A stretch of DNA of 5,226 nt from Dehalococcoidia bacterium. GTDB lineage: Bacteria; Chloroflexota; Dehalococcoidia; Lucifugimonadales; UBA3495. Made by a program: the position numbers and the translations under genes. Position 1 is the first letter of the stretch, and each line of letters opens with the position of its first letter. Positions 1 to 5,226 of the stretch are shown here, in pieces. Below the pieces are notes generated by a model. The model was not told the origin of the DNA. It made no database searches and was given only the letters and a program-made list of their open reading frames with translations. Location of the stretch: NCBI GenBank assembly GCA_022823105.1, contig JAJDXU010000241.1, forward strand, positions 1 through 5,226. Direction: 5' to 3'.

Positions 1-696
1 GGCATGTCCACATGGGCGTGGAGCACGGTGATCGACGCGTTCAGCCAGCATTACACCTGCTACGCATTTGACATGCTGGGCCACGGAAAATCCGACAAGC
101 CGACCCGTCATTTCAACATGCCGGACTATGCCCAGGCGCTGGACGACGCCTGCCAGATACTGAACATTCACCGCGGGCACTACGTGGGCAACTCGGTGGG
201 AGCGGTGCTGGCCACAGAGATGGCGGCGTCTTTCCCGGACCGGCTGGACAAGCTGGTGCTGGTGGGCGCTCCGGTCTGGGACGCCCGCAGCGCGCCGGAG
301 CGAATCGCCGAGGCCTCGGGCGGATACGACGCCGACGGGCTGCCCGTGCCGAGGACGATGGAACAGGCGAAAGAGGCGACCACATTTGCCGAGCCGAGGC
401 AGGAGTGGATCGACGCCACCAACGACACGCGGGCGCAGGCGGGGGCATGGGTGAAGAAGCTCCACGAGTCGCTGGCGTGGTACGACATCATGACGCGGCT
501 GCCATCGGTGAATGCCCGGGAGACCCTGGTGCTGTACGGAGAGGTGGACCGACTGCGGGACGGCGAGGAGCTGCTGCACAACAACATCGTGCGAGCCCGC
601 AAGCACATCATGCCGGGTGTGGGACACATTCCGCAGATCGAGGATCCGGAGGGATTCGTTGACGCGGTGCTGTCTTTCCTGAAGCCCGGCACATGA
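1..696 (+). CDS. Alpha/beta hydrolase, 5'-truncated by window edge
   Basis: This is a serine hydrolase of the alpha/beta-hydrolase fold, probably cytoplasmic, of the group that includes C-C bond hydrolases, esterases and haloperoxidase-like enzymes; the substrate cannot be told. The reading frame is open from base 1 (Gly, then Met at 4). This Gly-Met is most likely the end of the HG oxyanion motif, so about 25-40 N-terminal residues, including beta-3, lie outside the window and the ATG at 4 is not the true start. Counting from that Met, the catalytic triad is visible: nucleophile Ser64 in the elbow GNSVG (codon 193-195), Asp182 in LYGEVDRL (547-549) and His208 in GVGHIPQIEDPE (625-627). The strand-turn motif AFDMLGHGKSD follows beta-4 near residues 21-31. 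No signal peptide can be judged. The stop is TGA at 694-696. The next gene follows on the same strand after 51 bp, so cotranscription is possible. Confidence 0.9.
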   Translation, partial: GMSTWAWSTVIDAFSQHYTCYAFDMLGHGKSDKPTRHFNMPDYAQALDDACQILNIHRGHYVGNSVGAVLATEMAASFPDRLDKLVLVGAPVWDARSAPERIAEASGGYDADGLPVPRTMEQAKEATTFAEPRQEWIDATNDTRAQAGAWVKKLHESLAWYDIMTRLPSVNARETLVLYGEVDRLRDGEELLHNNIVRARKHIMPGVGHIPQIEDPEGFVDAVLSFLKPGT

Positions 697-701
697 AACT
701 G

Positions 702-719
702 CGGATCCGGAAGGATCCG
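702..719. other. Perfect 7-bp hairpin with GGAA (GNRA) tetraloop
   Basis: CGGATCC (702-708), GGAA (709-712), GGATCCG (713-719) form a perfect stem capped by a GNRA-type loop, starting 5 bases after the hydrolase stop. No T-run follows on the plus strand (next bases ATTGAAAAC) or on the minus strand, so it is a poor intrinsic terminator. It could be a 3'-end stabilising or processing structure between the hydrolase and the next gene. The structure is directly visible; its role is inference. Confidence 0.5.
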
Positions 720-733
720 ATTGAAAACGCCCA

Positions 734-739
734 TACAAT
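734..739 (+). promoter_or_regulatory. Possible -10 box giving a leaderless start for the first tubulin-like gene
   Basis: TACAAT at 734-739 matches the sigma70 -10 consensus at five of six positions. A start about 7 bases downstream would fall at or next to the ATG at 748, which has no Shine-Dalgarno in front of it (only A-rich ACAATAAAAAGAA). That combination is what a leaderless transcript looks like. No convincing -35 lies 16-18 bp upstream (AAGGAT region), so the call is weak, and readthrough from the hydrolase gene is an equal alternative. Confidence 0.25.
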
Positions 740-747
740 AAAAAGAA

Positions 748-2106
748 ATGTCGAGCATATTCGTCAGACCCCGCAGCCGGGGCCATCAACTGCTTCGCAC
801 CGCCCGTCGGAAAACGGAGGGCAATCAACCATCGTTGGTGGTGCTGGGCGCCGGCACCGCGGGGGCTCGGCGAACGTTGATGTTTTTGCAGCGCATGTCG
901 GAACTCTCCGAGATAGGACGGATTCAAAGCGCGATTTTCTACGATTGCAACGAAATCACGGTCAACTACGTCCAGAGTTTCCTCCGTAAGCTACTGGGGA
1001 GGTCGAAGCACGGTACGGGAGTGCAGATTCTATTCCCGACCTACGTTCCCCTGCCCAACGGCTTCATGCGTGATCCCAGGCTGTTCGAGGAATACGAAGG
1101 GCCGCTGGAACGGGACATGGACAATCTCGTTGCGCAGATAATCGGTCAATCGGAGAGATGCGCCCAAACTCCCGAGGCCATCATAGAGTTCATGGGCTTT
1201 GCGGGTCACTCGGTTCTGGGCGGGCGATTGCACCGGAAATTGCGAGGAGCGTTCCCCGGCACGGTTATGCTGCCCATTTTGATGCTGCCGCACGATCACG
1301 TGACAGAGGAATGGACCAGGCGATACATCTGGGAACAGTATGAAGACCTGCTGGAAGGGTCGGAGTGCCTGCTCACGGCGCAGTCGTCCAGCCACTTTGG
1401 CGAGGACGATCTGAGGCTGGCGACCGGGCTGGCGGGTGTTGAGGTGGCGGATTTCGACGAGGAGGGCAGGACCGGGAGCCCGCTGGCTGCGGCGTGTCTA
1501 AGGCTGAGCACATCGTCGGGCGGGTGGTTGGGAATGGCCACCGTAAAGCGGAAGATGCAGGTGATGCGAAAGTTCGAGTGGCTGCGGATGCCGCCTTGGT
1601 GGAGGCAGTACGCGGCGGTTGGGGAAGAGGAGGAACTCGCCAACTCGGTGGGGCATGCAATCTGGTCGACGCTGGATCCGCCGGCTCAGATGGCGGAAGG
1701 AGTGAACGACCTCCGCCATGTTCCGCAGGAAGTGGTGGTATCGCTGCCGGTGCATCCGGATGCGCTGGAACCGCTGGCAACCAGCGCGGCGGAGGCGCTG
1801 GACCGGAGCAACCTGTTCGGACAGTTTCCGAACATGGACGTGGCGTTCAACACCGCGAGGTTCGTTGAGGGTATGTCCAGCGAGCCATACATGCACATCA
1901 CGCGGGTGTATCCGGTGCAGGGGGAGGTGGCGCCGGTGATCGAGATTCTGCATCCGGACAATTCGCCGGACAGGCGATCGGCCAGGCTGGCGCATGAGAC
2001 CGGGTTCGGGACTTATTACCACCTGGAAGCGTTTAGCGCTGAGGAGCCATTCATTCCCCCCGACGGTCCTGAAGAAGAATGGACACAACACGTACGGTAC
2101 ATTTAG
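748..2106 (+). CDS. Divergent tubulin/FtsZ-like protein, copy 1 (452 aa)
   Basis: This is a tubulin/FtsZ-superfamily-like protein with no recognised name, presumably a nucleotide-binding, polymer-forming or regulatory cytoplasmic protein. Elements in FtsZ order: a basic N-terminal extension (1-28); beta-1 and glycine loop LVVLGAGTAGA (30-40); YDCN after the next strand (65-68); a helix with ERDMDNLVAQI (121-131); a T4-like loop GFAGHSVLGG (150-159) where FtsZ has GMGGGTGTG; LPILMLPHDHVTEE (175-188); a T6 region LLTAQSS (209-214, Asn absent); H7 from Asp221; then SGGWLGM (257-263), like FtsZ GYAMMG. A C-terminal domain (about 287-425) ends in TGFGTYYH, followed by a short acidic tail (EEPFIPPDGPEEEW). 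Length is near that of FtsZ/tubulin. The 748 start is supported by an ungapped match of its extension to copy 2 (F5, R9, H13, L15, G25, P28 match F10, R14, H18, L20, G30, P33). There is no Shine-Dalgarno. It is a paralogue of the gene at 2338. Loss of the T6 Asn and of T7 acidic residues suggests weak or absent GTP hydrolysis. The fold assignment is motif-based. Confidence 0.72.
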   Translation: MSSIFVRPRSRGHQLLRTARRKTEGNQPSLVVLGAGTAGARRTLMFLQRMSELSEIGRIQSAIFYDCNEITVNYVQSFLRKLLGRSKHGTGVQILFPTYVPLPNGFMRDPRLFEEYEGPLERDMDNLVAQIIGQSERCAQTPEAIIEFMGFAGHSVLGGRLHRKLRGAFPGTVMLPILMLPHDHVTEEWTRRYIWEQYEDLLEGSECLLTAQSSSHFGEDDLRLATGLAGVEVADFDEEGRTGSPLAAACLRLSTSSGGWLGMATVKRKMQVMRKFEWLRMPPWWRQYAAVGEEEELANSVGHAIWSTLDPPAQMAEGVNDLRHVPQEVVVSLPVHPDALEPLATSAAEALDRSNLFGQFPNMDVAFNTARFVEGMSSEPYMHITRVYPVQGEVAPVIEILHPDNSPDRRSARLAHETGFGTYYHLEAFSAEEPFIPPDGPEEEWTQHVRYI

Positions 2107-2150
2107 TGCTTTTACCAATAATTTTACCAAATAATTGTAAGTTGGTTAGT

Positions 2151-2180
2151 TTGACGTATTAGCGCCTCAGGCATTATAAT
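2151..2180 (+). promoter_or_regulatory. Sigma70-type promoter for the second tubulin-like gene
   Basis: TTGACG at 2151-2156 (five of six to consensus) and a perfect TATAAT at 2175-2180 are separated by 18 bp, in an AT-rich stretch that contrasts with the GC-rich genes around it. The predicted start near 2186-2188 gives a leader of about 150 nt before the ATG at 2338. This means the second tubulin-like gene has its own promoter and need not depend on readthrough from the first. Confidence 0.65.
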
Positions 2181-2184
2181 GTGC

Positions 2185-2204
2185 ATGTCCGCTGACACGG
2201 ACAT
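2185..2204. promoter_or_regulatory. Inverted repeat at the predicted transcription start (operator or 5'-end hairpin)
   Basis: ATGTCCG (2185-2191) and CGGACAT (2198-2204) form a perfect 7-bp inverted repeat around CTGACA. It begins 4 bases after the TATAAT box and spans the predicted start point. It could be an operator for a dimeric repressor, or a hairpin at the very 5' end of the mRNA that affects stability. No regulator gene is in the window. Confidence 0.45.
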
Positions 2205-2319
2205 TTGCCGATTTGACCGTACTTTACCATAACAAAGTTGCAATATCGATAATCCAACTGGACGAATATCACGATCTGACACCGCACCAATACGCCAAGA
2301 CAGAAACTACAGACACGGC

Positions 2320-2326
2320 AAGGGGG
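2320..2326 (+). promoter_or_regulatory. Weak purine-rich ribosome binding site for the second tubulin-like gene
   Basis: AAGGGGG ends 11 bases before the ATG at 2338. It pairs only partly with the anti-Shine-Dalgarno sequence and its spacing is long, so it gives modest support for this start. The stronger support is that the N-terminal extension it creates aligns without gaps to that of copy 1. Confidence 0.35.
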
Positions 2327-2337
2327 TTTCATCAGCC

Positions 2338-3858
2338 ATGCCGCCGAAATTGCAAAATCGAACTTTCCACATTCGCCGGAACAATCCTCACCGTCTGGGT
2401 TCTCAGTCGGACCACGACCGTGAGGGGGTTCCCCCGCCAATAGTATCGGTAGCGGTAGGAACTGCGGGATACAAGCGCAGTTGGAGATGGGCTCAGCGGA
2501 TGGGTGAGGCCGGGGTGTTGGACCGGGTGCAGAGCCTTCTGATGTATGACTGCAACCAGGGAACGATCGACACCATTGATGCCGAAACGCGCGCCATGCG
2601 GAGGCGGGACCGGCACGCCAACCTTCCGGTGATCGTGCCCGGTTACCTGCCGAAGGTGGACGGATTCCTGAGGGACCCGAACGCCTACAAGGACTATTTC
2701 GGTCTGATCCACCGGGATATGGAGCGGATGGTCGACACGGTTACCAGGCGCTCCGAGGAGTGTGGTTCGCCGCCGCAGGTTATCCTGGAGTGGATGGGCT
2801 TCGGCGGGCATGCGAAGCTGGGCGGCGTGCTCCACCAGATGCTGCTGGAGAGGTTCCCGGACGCTCTGTTCCTGCCGATCATGCTGATGCCCAGGGAGCA
2901 TGTTCTTGAAGAGAACATGCGCCGCGAAACGTGGGGAGCGTACGAAGAAACGATGGGGTTGGCGCGGCCGCGGAACATCCACGGCGCGGCTGGTGAGCCT
3001 CGCGAGATACGCGGTTACCCGGCGCTGATCACCGACAACCGGCTATCCCGCGACTATCAGCGGCTTGACAACAAGCTGGCGATCGGCCTGGCGTCCATGG
3101 AAGCCGGGATGCGGGACCGCGTGGACAGCGGATCGCTGGCAGAAACGGTGGCGAGCTTCGGCGGATACTCCAACGGATGGTTCGGGCTGCGGGTAATGAG
3201 CCGCCGTCTGGACGTGAACAACGTGCCGCAACTGACTCCGCGGTGGCTGCCCAACCGCATGCGACGCCCCGAACTGGTGGTGGTGAACGACGACGCCAAG
3301 CAGCTTTCCTGGGCGACCAAGAAGGCGATGTGGGACATCCTGGACCCGAACCGGCAGGACATGAACCTGGCCAACCATGACTTCATCCACGGCGAGTCCG
3401 TGATGAGGATGGTCGTTACCCTGCCCATCGAGGCGGAGGGCCTTGCCGAGGTCGAAACCGACGTCCGCGACCAACTGGACCGGGAAGAGTTCGAGTTGGC
3501 GTATCCGAACCTGACGTGGTCGTTTGCGTCCGCCAACTTCCAGGAGAACCCTGGAGACCGGCACCTGCATGTTTCCCTGTTCTACCCGCTGCAGACGGAG
3601 AACATCTACAGCATCACGGACATCATGTACGACACGTACACGCCGGCGCACATGGCGGATGGCCTGCAGCAGACCGGTTTCGGGACGGGCCACTACATGG
3701 CGCCCAATGGCTACAACACGGAAACCCAGTTCGGGTACGTTTCCAGGGGGGCGCAGGTCCGCAACGAACGGGAACGGCAATCCCGGGCGGCGGCCGCCGC
3801 ACAGGAGCGCCAGTACGGCAACGGCCATGAGAATGGAGCCGGAGGTTTCCGACAATAA
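2338..3858 (+). CDS. Divergent tubulin/FtsZ-like protein, copy 2 (506 aa)
   Basis: Paralogue of the 452-aa protein and closer to a working tubulin/FtsZ-type nucleotide site. Elements in order: a basic extension (1-33); beta-1 and glycine loop IVSVAVGTAGYKR (35-47); MYDCNQGT (69-76); HRDMERMVDTV (125-135), in the place of the FtsZ helix before T4; the T4-like loop WMGFGGHAKLGG (152-163), where His158-Ala-Lys-Leu replaces the usual Gly-Thr-Gly-Thr; LPIMLMPREHVLEEN (179-193); an 18-residue insertion (about 208-226) absent from copy 1 and from FtsZ; T6 ALITDNRLS (229-237) with Asn234, expected to contact the guanine; H7 LDNKLAIGLASMEAG (243-257); a T7-like stretch with Asp260, Asp263 and Glu269; GGYSNGWFGL (275-284). 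A C-terminal domain (about 311-455) holds PELVVVNDD, MRMVVTLPIEAEG and HLHVSLFYPL and ends TGFGTGHY. The last 37 residues are a disordered, Q/R/A/G-rich tail, comparable in position to the FtsZ linker. It has its own promoter. Exact family and cellular role are unknown. Confidence 0.75.
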   Translation: MPPKLQNRTFHIRRNNPHRLGSQSDHDREGVPPPIVSVAVGTAGYKRSWRWAQRMGEAGVLDRVQSLLMYDCNQGTIDTIDAETRAMRRRDRHANLPVIVPGYLPKVDGFLRDPNAYKDYFGLIHRDMERMVDTVTRRSEECGSPPQVILEWMGFGGHAKLGGVLHQMLLERFPDALFLPIMLMPREHVLEENMRRETWGAYEETMGLARPRNIHGAAGEPREIRGYPALITDNRLSRDYQRLDNKLAIGLASMEAGMRDRVDSGSLAETVASFGGYSNGWFGLRVMSRRLDVNNVPQLTPRWLPNRMRRPELVVVNDDAKQLSWATKKAMWDILDPNRQDMNLANHDFIHGESVMRMVVTLPIEAEGLAEVETDVRDQLDREEFELAYPNLTWSFASANFQENPGDRHLHVSLFYPLQTENIYSITDIMYDTYTPAHMADGLQQTGFGTGHYMAPNGYNTETQFGYVSRGAQVRNERERQSRAAAAAQERQYGNGHENGAGGFRQ

Positions 3859-3882
3859 TCTGACGTTTCACGGCAGAAAATG

Positions 3883-3906
3883 AGGGGCGGCCAACAGGTC
3901 GCCCCT
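3883..3906. terminator. Bidirectional intrinsic terminator between convergent genes
   Basis: AGGGGCGGCC (3883-3892), loop AACA (3893-3896), GGTCGCCCCT (3897-3906) form a 10-bp GC-rich stem with one G-T wobble. On the plus strand it is followed by ATACGTTTTA (a weak T-run); on the minus strand by a TTTT run two bases after the stem (the AAAA at 3877-3880). It sits 24 bp past the tubulin-like stop and 26 bp past the monooxygenase stop, so it can serve both. Confidence 0.75.
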
Positions 3907-3932
3907 ATACGTTTTACGACGGGCGATGCGGA

Positions 3933-5060
3933 TCAGTTGTCTGCGGCGAGGGACTCCTTGCGTGCCTTCTCCTTGAAGTGGGGGATGATGTACTTCCCGA
4001 ACAGGCGCAGGGACTCCATCACTTCCTCGTGGGTGACCGGCCCGACCTGGAAGAGTGGCATGATTTCATCCACGCCCATGCGCTCGTAATCTTCGATGTA
4101 CTTGATGCAGTCGTCCGGGTTGCCGATGCAGAAGCGCCCGCCATCATCGATGAGGGAACGGGAACTGACCTCATCGGCGCGGGCGGTGTCGGCGTTGACG
4201 GCGCGTTGGTAGTGCCATTGGTAGTCATCGGGCACGCGGGACGGGTCGTAACCCTGCCACACGTAGGAATCGCGGATCCGCTGCTGCTCCCGGTACCAGT
4301 CAATGATGGTTTCGGCGCGCTGGAAAGCTTTCTCCCGGTTTTCCATGCACAGGCCGACGGTGTTGCCGGCCACCCGTGGATAAACCATCCTGGTCGCAGG
4401 CTCGGGGTTCTGGATGGCGTCCCGATAGATCTTGATGAGGTTTTCGGCGCGGTCCAGGCCGACGCTGGTTTGAGCGAGGCAACCGAGCCCCTGACGGCCA
4501 ACCTTCTCGGCGGTGAATTCCTGGCTGACGGCCTGCCAGATGGGCGGGTGCGGTTTCTGGACGGGCTTGGGGATGACCTCTCTGGCGGGGATGTCGTAGT
4601 GCTTGCCCTTGAACTCGAAAATTTCCTCGGTCCACGCTCCCGGGATGATCTGCAGATACTCTTCGACCATTTCGGAGACGTCGGGCAGGTCGGCGCCGTA
4701 CGGCATCATCTGGTACGGGTAGCCGGACCGGCCAATGCCCAGGTTGACGCGACCGCCGGACAGGATATCCAGCGTGGCCATGCGTGAGGCGACGTGCAGG
4801 GGATGGTGGAGCGGAGCAAGAACGACGGCGATGCCGAGGCGCATATTCTCGGTCCGTTGACTGAGGGCGGCCAAGGTGATGTCGGGAGCGCTGGAATGGG
4901 ACCATTCCGAACGGAAATGGTGCTCCACGAACCAGACGGAGGTCATGCCCATTTCTTCAGCGAAACAGACCTGTTCCACCATTTCATTGAATTTTTTGGT
5001 TTCACTCCTATCGTCCCAGGGCTTTGGGACCTGAATTTGATAGAAAAGGCCGAGATCCAT
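3933..5060 (-). CDS. LLM-class (luciferase-like) flavin-dependent oxidoreductase (375 aa)
   Basis: This is a TIM-barrel oxidoreductase of the bacterial luciferase-like family, which uses reduced FMN (or F420) to oxidise an organic substrate; the substrate is not readable here. Visible family marks: an N-terminal strand MDLGLFYQIQ; AEEMGMTSVWFVEHHF (34-49) with the EHHF typical of the family; RLGIAVVLAPLHHPLHVASRMATLDILSGGRVNLGIGRS (74-112); FEFKGKHYDIP (148-158); IPKPVQKPHPPIW (163-175); and a C-terminal GNPDDCIKYIEDYERMGVDEIM block. Length is normal. The ATG at 5060 was chosen over an upstream in-frame ATG at 5159 because beta-1 starts right at it, AGGAG lies 9 bases before it, and the longer version adds 33 residues with no family character. 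The gene is convergent to the tubulin-like pair, shares its terminator and appears monocistronic. No signal peptide is seen. Confidence 0.92.
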   Translation of the reverse strand: MDLGLFYQIQVPKPWDDRSETKKFNEMVEQVCFAEEMGMTSVWFVEHHFRSEWSHSSAPDITLAALSQRTENMRLGIAVVLAPLHHPLHVASRMATLDILSGGRVNLGIGRSGYPYQMMPYGADLPDVSEMVEEYLQIIPGAWTEEIFEFKGKHYDIPAREVIPKPVQKPHPPIWQAVSQEFTAEKVGRQGLGCLAQTSVGLDRAENLIKIYRDAIQNPEPATRMVYPRVAGNTVGLCMENREKAFQRAETIIDWYREQQRIRDSYVWQGYDPSRVPDDYQWHYQRAVNADTARADEVSSRSLIDDGGRFCIGNPDDCIKYIEDYERMGVDEIMPLFQVGPVTHEEVMESLRLFGKYIIPHFKEKARKESLAADN

Positions 5061-5069
5061 ACTGGCACG

Positions 5070-5074
5070 CTCCT
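5070..5074 (-). promoter_or_regulatory. Shine-Dalgarno AGGAG that fixes the monooxygenase start
   Basis: On the minus strand AGGAG precedes the ATG at 5060 by 9 bases. This is the strongest ribosome binding site in the window and decides against the upstream ATG at 5159. Confidence 0.75.
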
Positions 5075-5089
5075 GGGTGGGGATGACGC

Positions 5090-5098
5090 ATTGTAGCA
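5090..5098 (-). promoter_or_regulatory. Extended -10 promoter for the monooxygenase gene
   Basis: The minus strand reads TGCTACAAT: a TGn extension plus TACAAT (five of six to TATAAT). Predicted initiation near 5083 gives a leader of about 23 nt containing the AGGAG site. No good -35 box is seen 17 bp upstream, which is tolerated by extended -10 promoters. An alternative, GATAAT further upstream (about 5152-5157), also lacks a -35 and would give a much longer leader. Confidence 0.45.
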
Positions 5099-5186
5099 GA
5101 GGATTGCCGACGTGGGCGGGGCAGCGTCGAACGAAGCAGAGTTGAGCGAGTATTATCAAATGTATATATTTTTGTGAGATATATTT

Positions 5187-5226
5187 GGTCTGGTGTCAAA
5201 CACATGCATGTGTTTGACACCAGACC
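5187..5226. repeat. Perfect 40-bp palindrome ending at the last base of the window
   Basis: The left half GGTCTGGTGTCAAACACATG (5187-5206) is followed with no spacer by its exact reverse complement (5207-5226). It is preceded by an AT-rich stretch (5151-5186). A perfect 20-bp arm pair is far beyond chance. It could be one hairpin end of an IS200/IS605- or REP-type element whose body lies outside, a dispersed palindromic repeat, a strong hairpin for a gene beyond the edge, or a fold-back assembly artefact, since it stops exactly at the sequence end. The structure is certain; its identity is not. Confidence 0.8.

Larger units (their letters stand above)
2110..2229. repeat. TTTTACCAA direct repeats and a third TTTACCA in the AT-rich gap
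   Basis: TTTTACCAA occurs at 2110-2118 and again at 2122-2130 (12-bp period, each followed by an AT-rich TAA/ATAA). TTTACCA recurs at 2223-2229. The first two copies lie just upstream of the promoter at 2151-2180 and the third downstream of its start point, a plausible layout for a DNA-binding regulator. The repeats are visible; function is inference, and short AT-rich repeats arise by chance. Confidence 0.35.

Noticed and set aside
4..6. ATG at base 4 as the real start of the hydrolase
   Set aside because: The frame is open from base 1 and the protein would lack the first strands and the oxyanion HG motif; the gene is cut by the window edge.
702..719. Hairpin after the hydrolase as an intrinsic terminator
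   Set aside because: No T-run follows on either strand.
816..837. GGAGG at 816-820 with TTG at 835 as an alternative start for copy 1
   Set aside because: Spacing of 14 bases is long, and the residues upstream align without gaps to the N-terminus of copy 2, so they are very likely translated.
693..989. 98-codon frame starting in an ATGA overlap with the hydrolase stop
   Set aside because: It overlaps the tubulin-like gene in another frame, has low-complexity composition and no ribosome binding site.
2110..2229. TTTACCA repeats as TubC-like iterons of a TubZ/TubR partition system
   Set aside because: No TubR-like small DNA-binding gene is present and only three short copies occur; there is too little to call a centromere.
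2213..2443. 76-codon frame in the leader of copy 2
   Set aside because: It runs into copy 2 in another frame with no ribosome binding site or recognisable features; the leader is better read as untranslated.
3978..4787. Long 269-codon open frame opposite the monooxygenase
   Set aside because: It is an antisense shadow caused by GC-rich codon usage; the minus-strand protein has clear family motifs and this one has none.
5061..5159. 33-residue N-terminal extension of the monooxygenase
   Set aside because: It has no family character, and the ATG at 5060 has a well-placed AGGAG and starts directly at beta-1.

Overview
The window reads as bacterial chromosome: about 60% G+C in the genes, clearly AT-rich in two gaps, with tightly packed genes. 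It most likely comes from an uncultured environmental lineage. A luciferase-like flavin monooxygenase beside an alpha/beta hydrolase fits the marine/soil Chloroflexota (SAR202/Dehalococcoidia-like) style of gene content. That placement is inference from gene content only; no taxonomic marker is present.

Layout. (1) 1-696, plus strand: the 3' part of an alpha/beta hydrolase gene whose start lies outside the window. (2) 697-747: a short gap with a perfect GNRA-capped hairpin and a lone -10-like box. (3) 748-2106, plus: a 452-aa protein. (4) 2107-2337: an AT-rich gap with a near-consensus sigma70 promoter, a hairpin/operator-like inverted repeat at the predicted transcription start, and repeated TTTACCA motifs. 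(5) 2338-3858, plus: a 506-aa paralogue of the 452-aa protein. (6) 3859-3932: a strong hairpin that can terminate transcription from both sides. (7) 3933-5060, minus: a complete LLM-class flavin-dependent oxidoreductase, convergent to the preceding gene, with a clear Shine-Dalgarno and an extended -10 promoter. (8) 5061-5226: its leader, an AT-rich stretch, and a perfect 40-bp palindrome that ends exactly at the last base.

The main discovery is the tandem pair at 748-3858. Both proteins follow the tubulin/FtsZ fold order: N-terminal glycine loop, acidic residue after beta-3, glycine-rich T4 loop in place of GGGTGTG, a xLPxxLMPxxHVxEE segment, T6 loop, long H7 helix, T7 region and a C-terminal domain. 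They are far from ordinary FtsZ. The signature loop is rewritten as GFGGHAKLGG or GFAGHSVLGG, and only the second protein keeps the T6 Asp-Asn. The pair therefore looks like a functionally split, possibly heteromeric, uncharacterised tubulin-like system. The second copy has its own promoter, so the two may be expressed separately. The flanking hydrolase and monooxygenase look like ordinary catabolic genes, and nothing in the sequence ties them to the tubulin-like pair.
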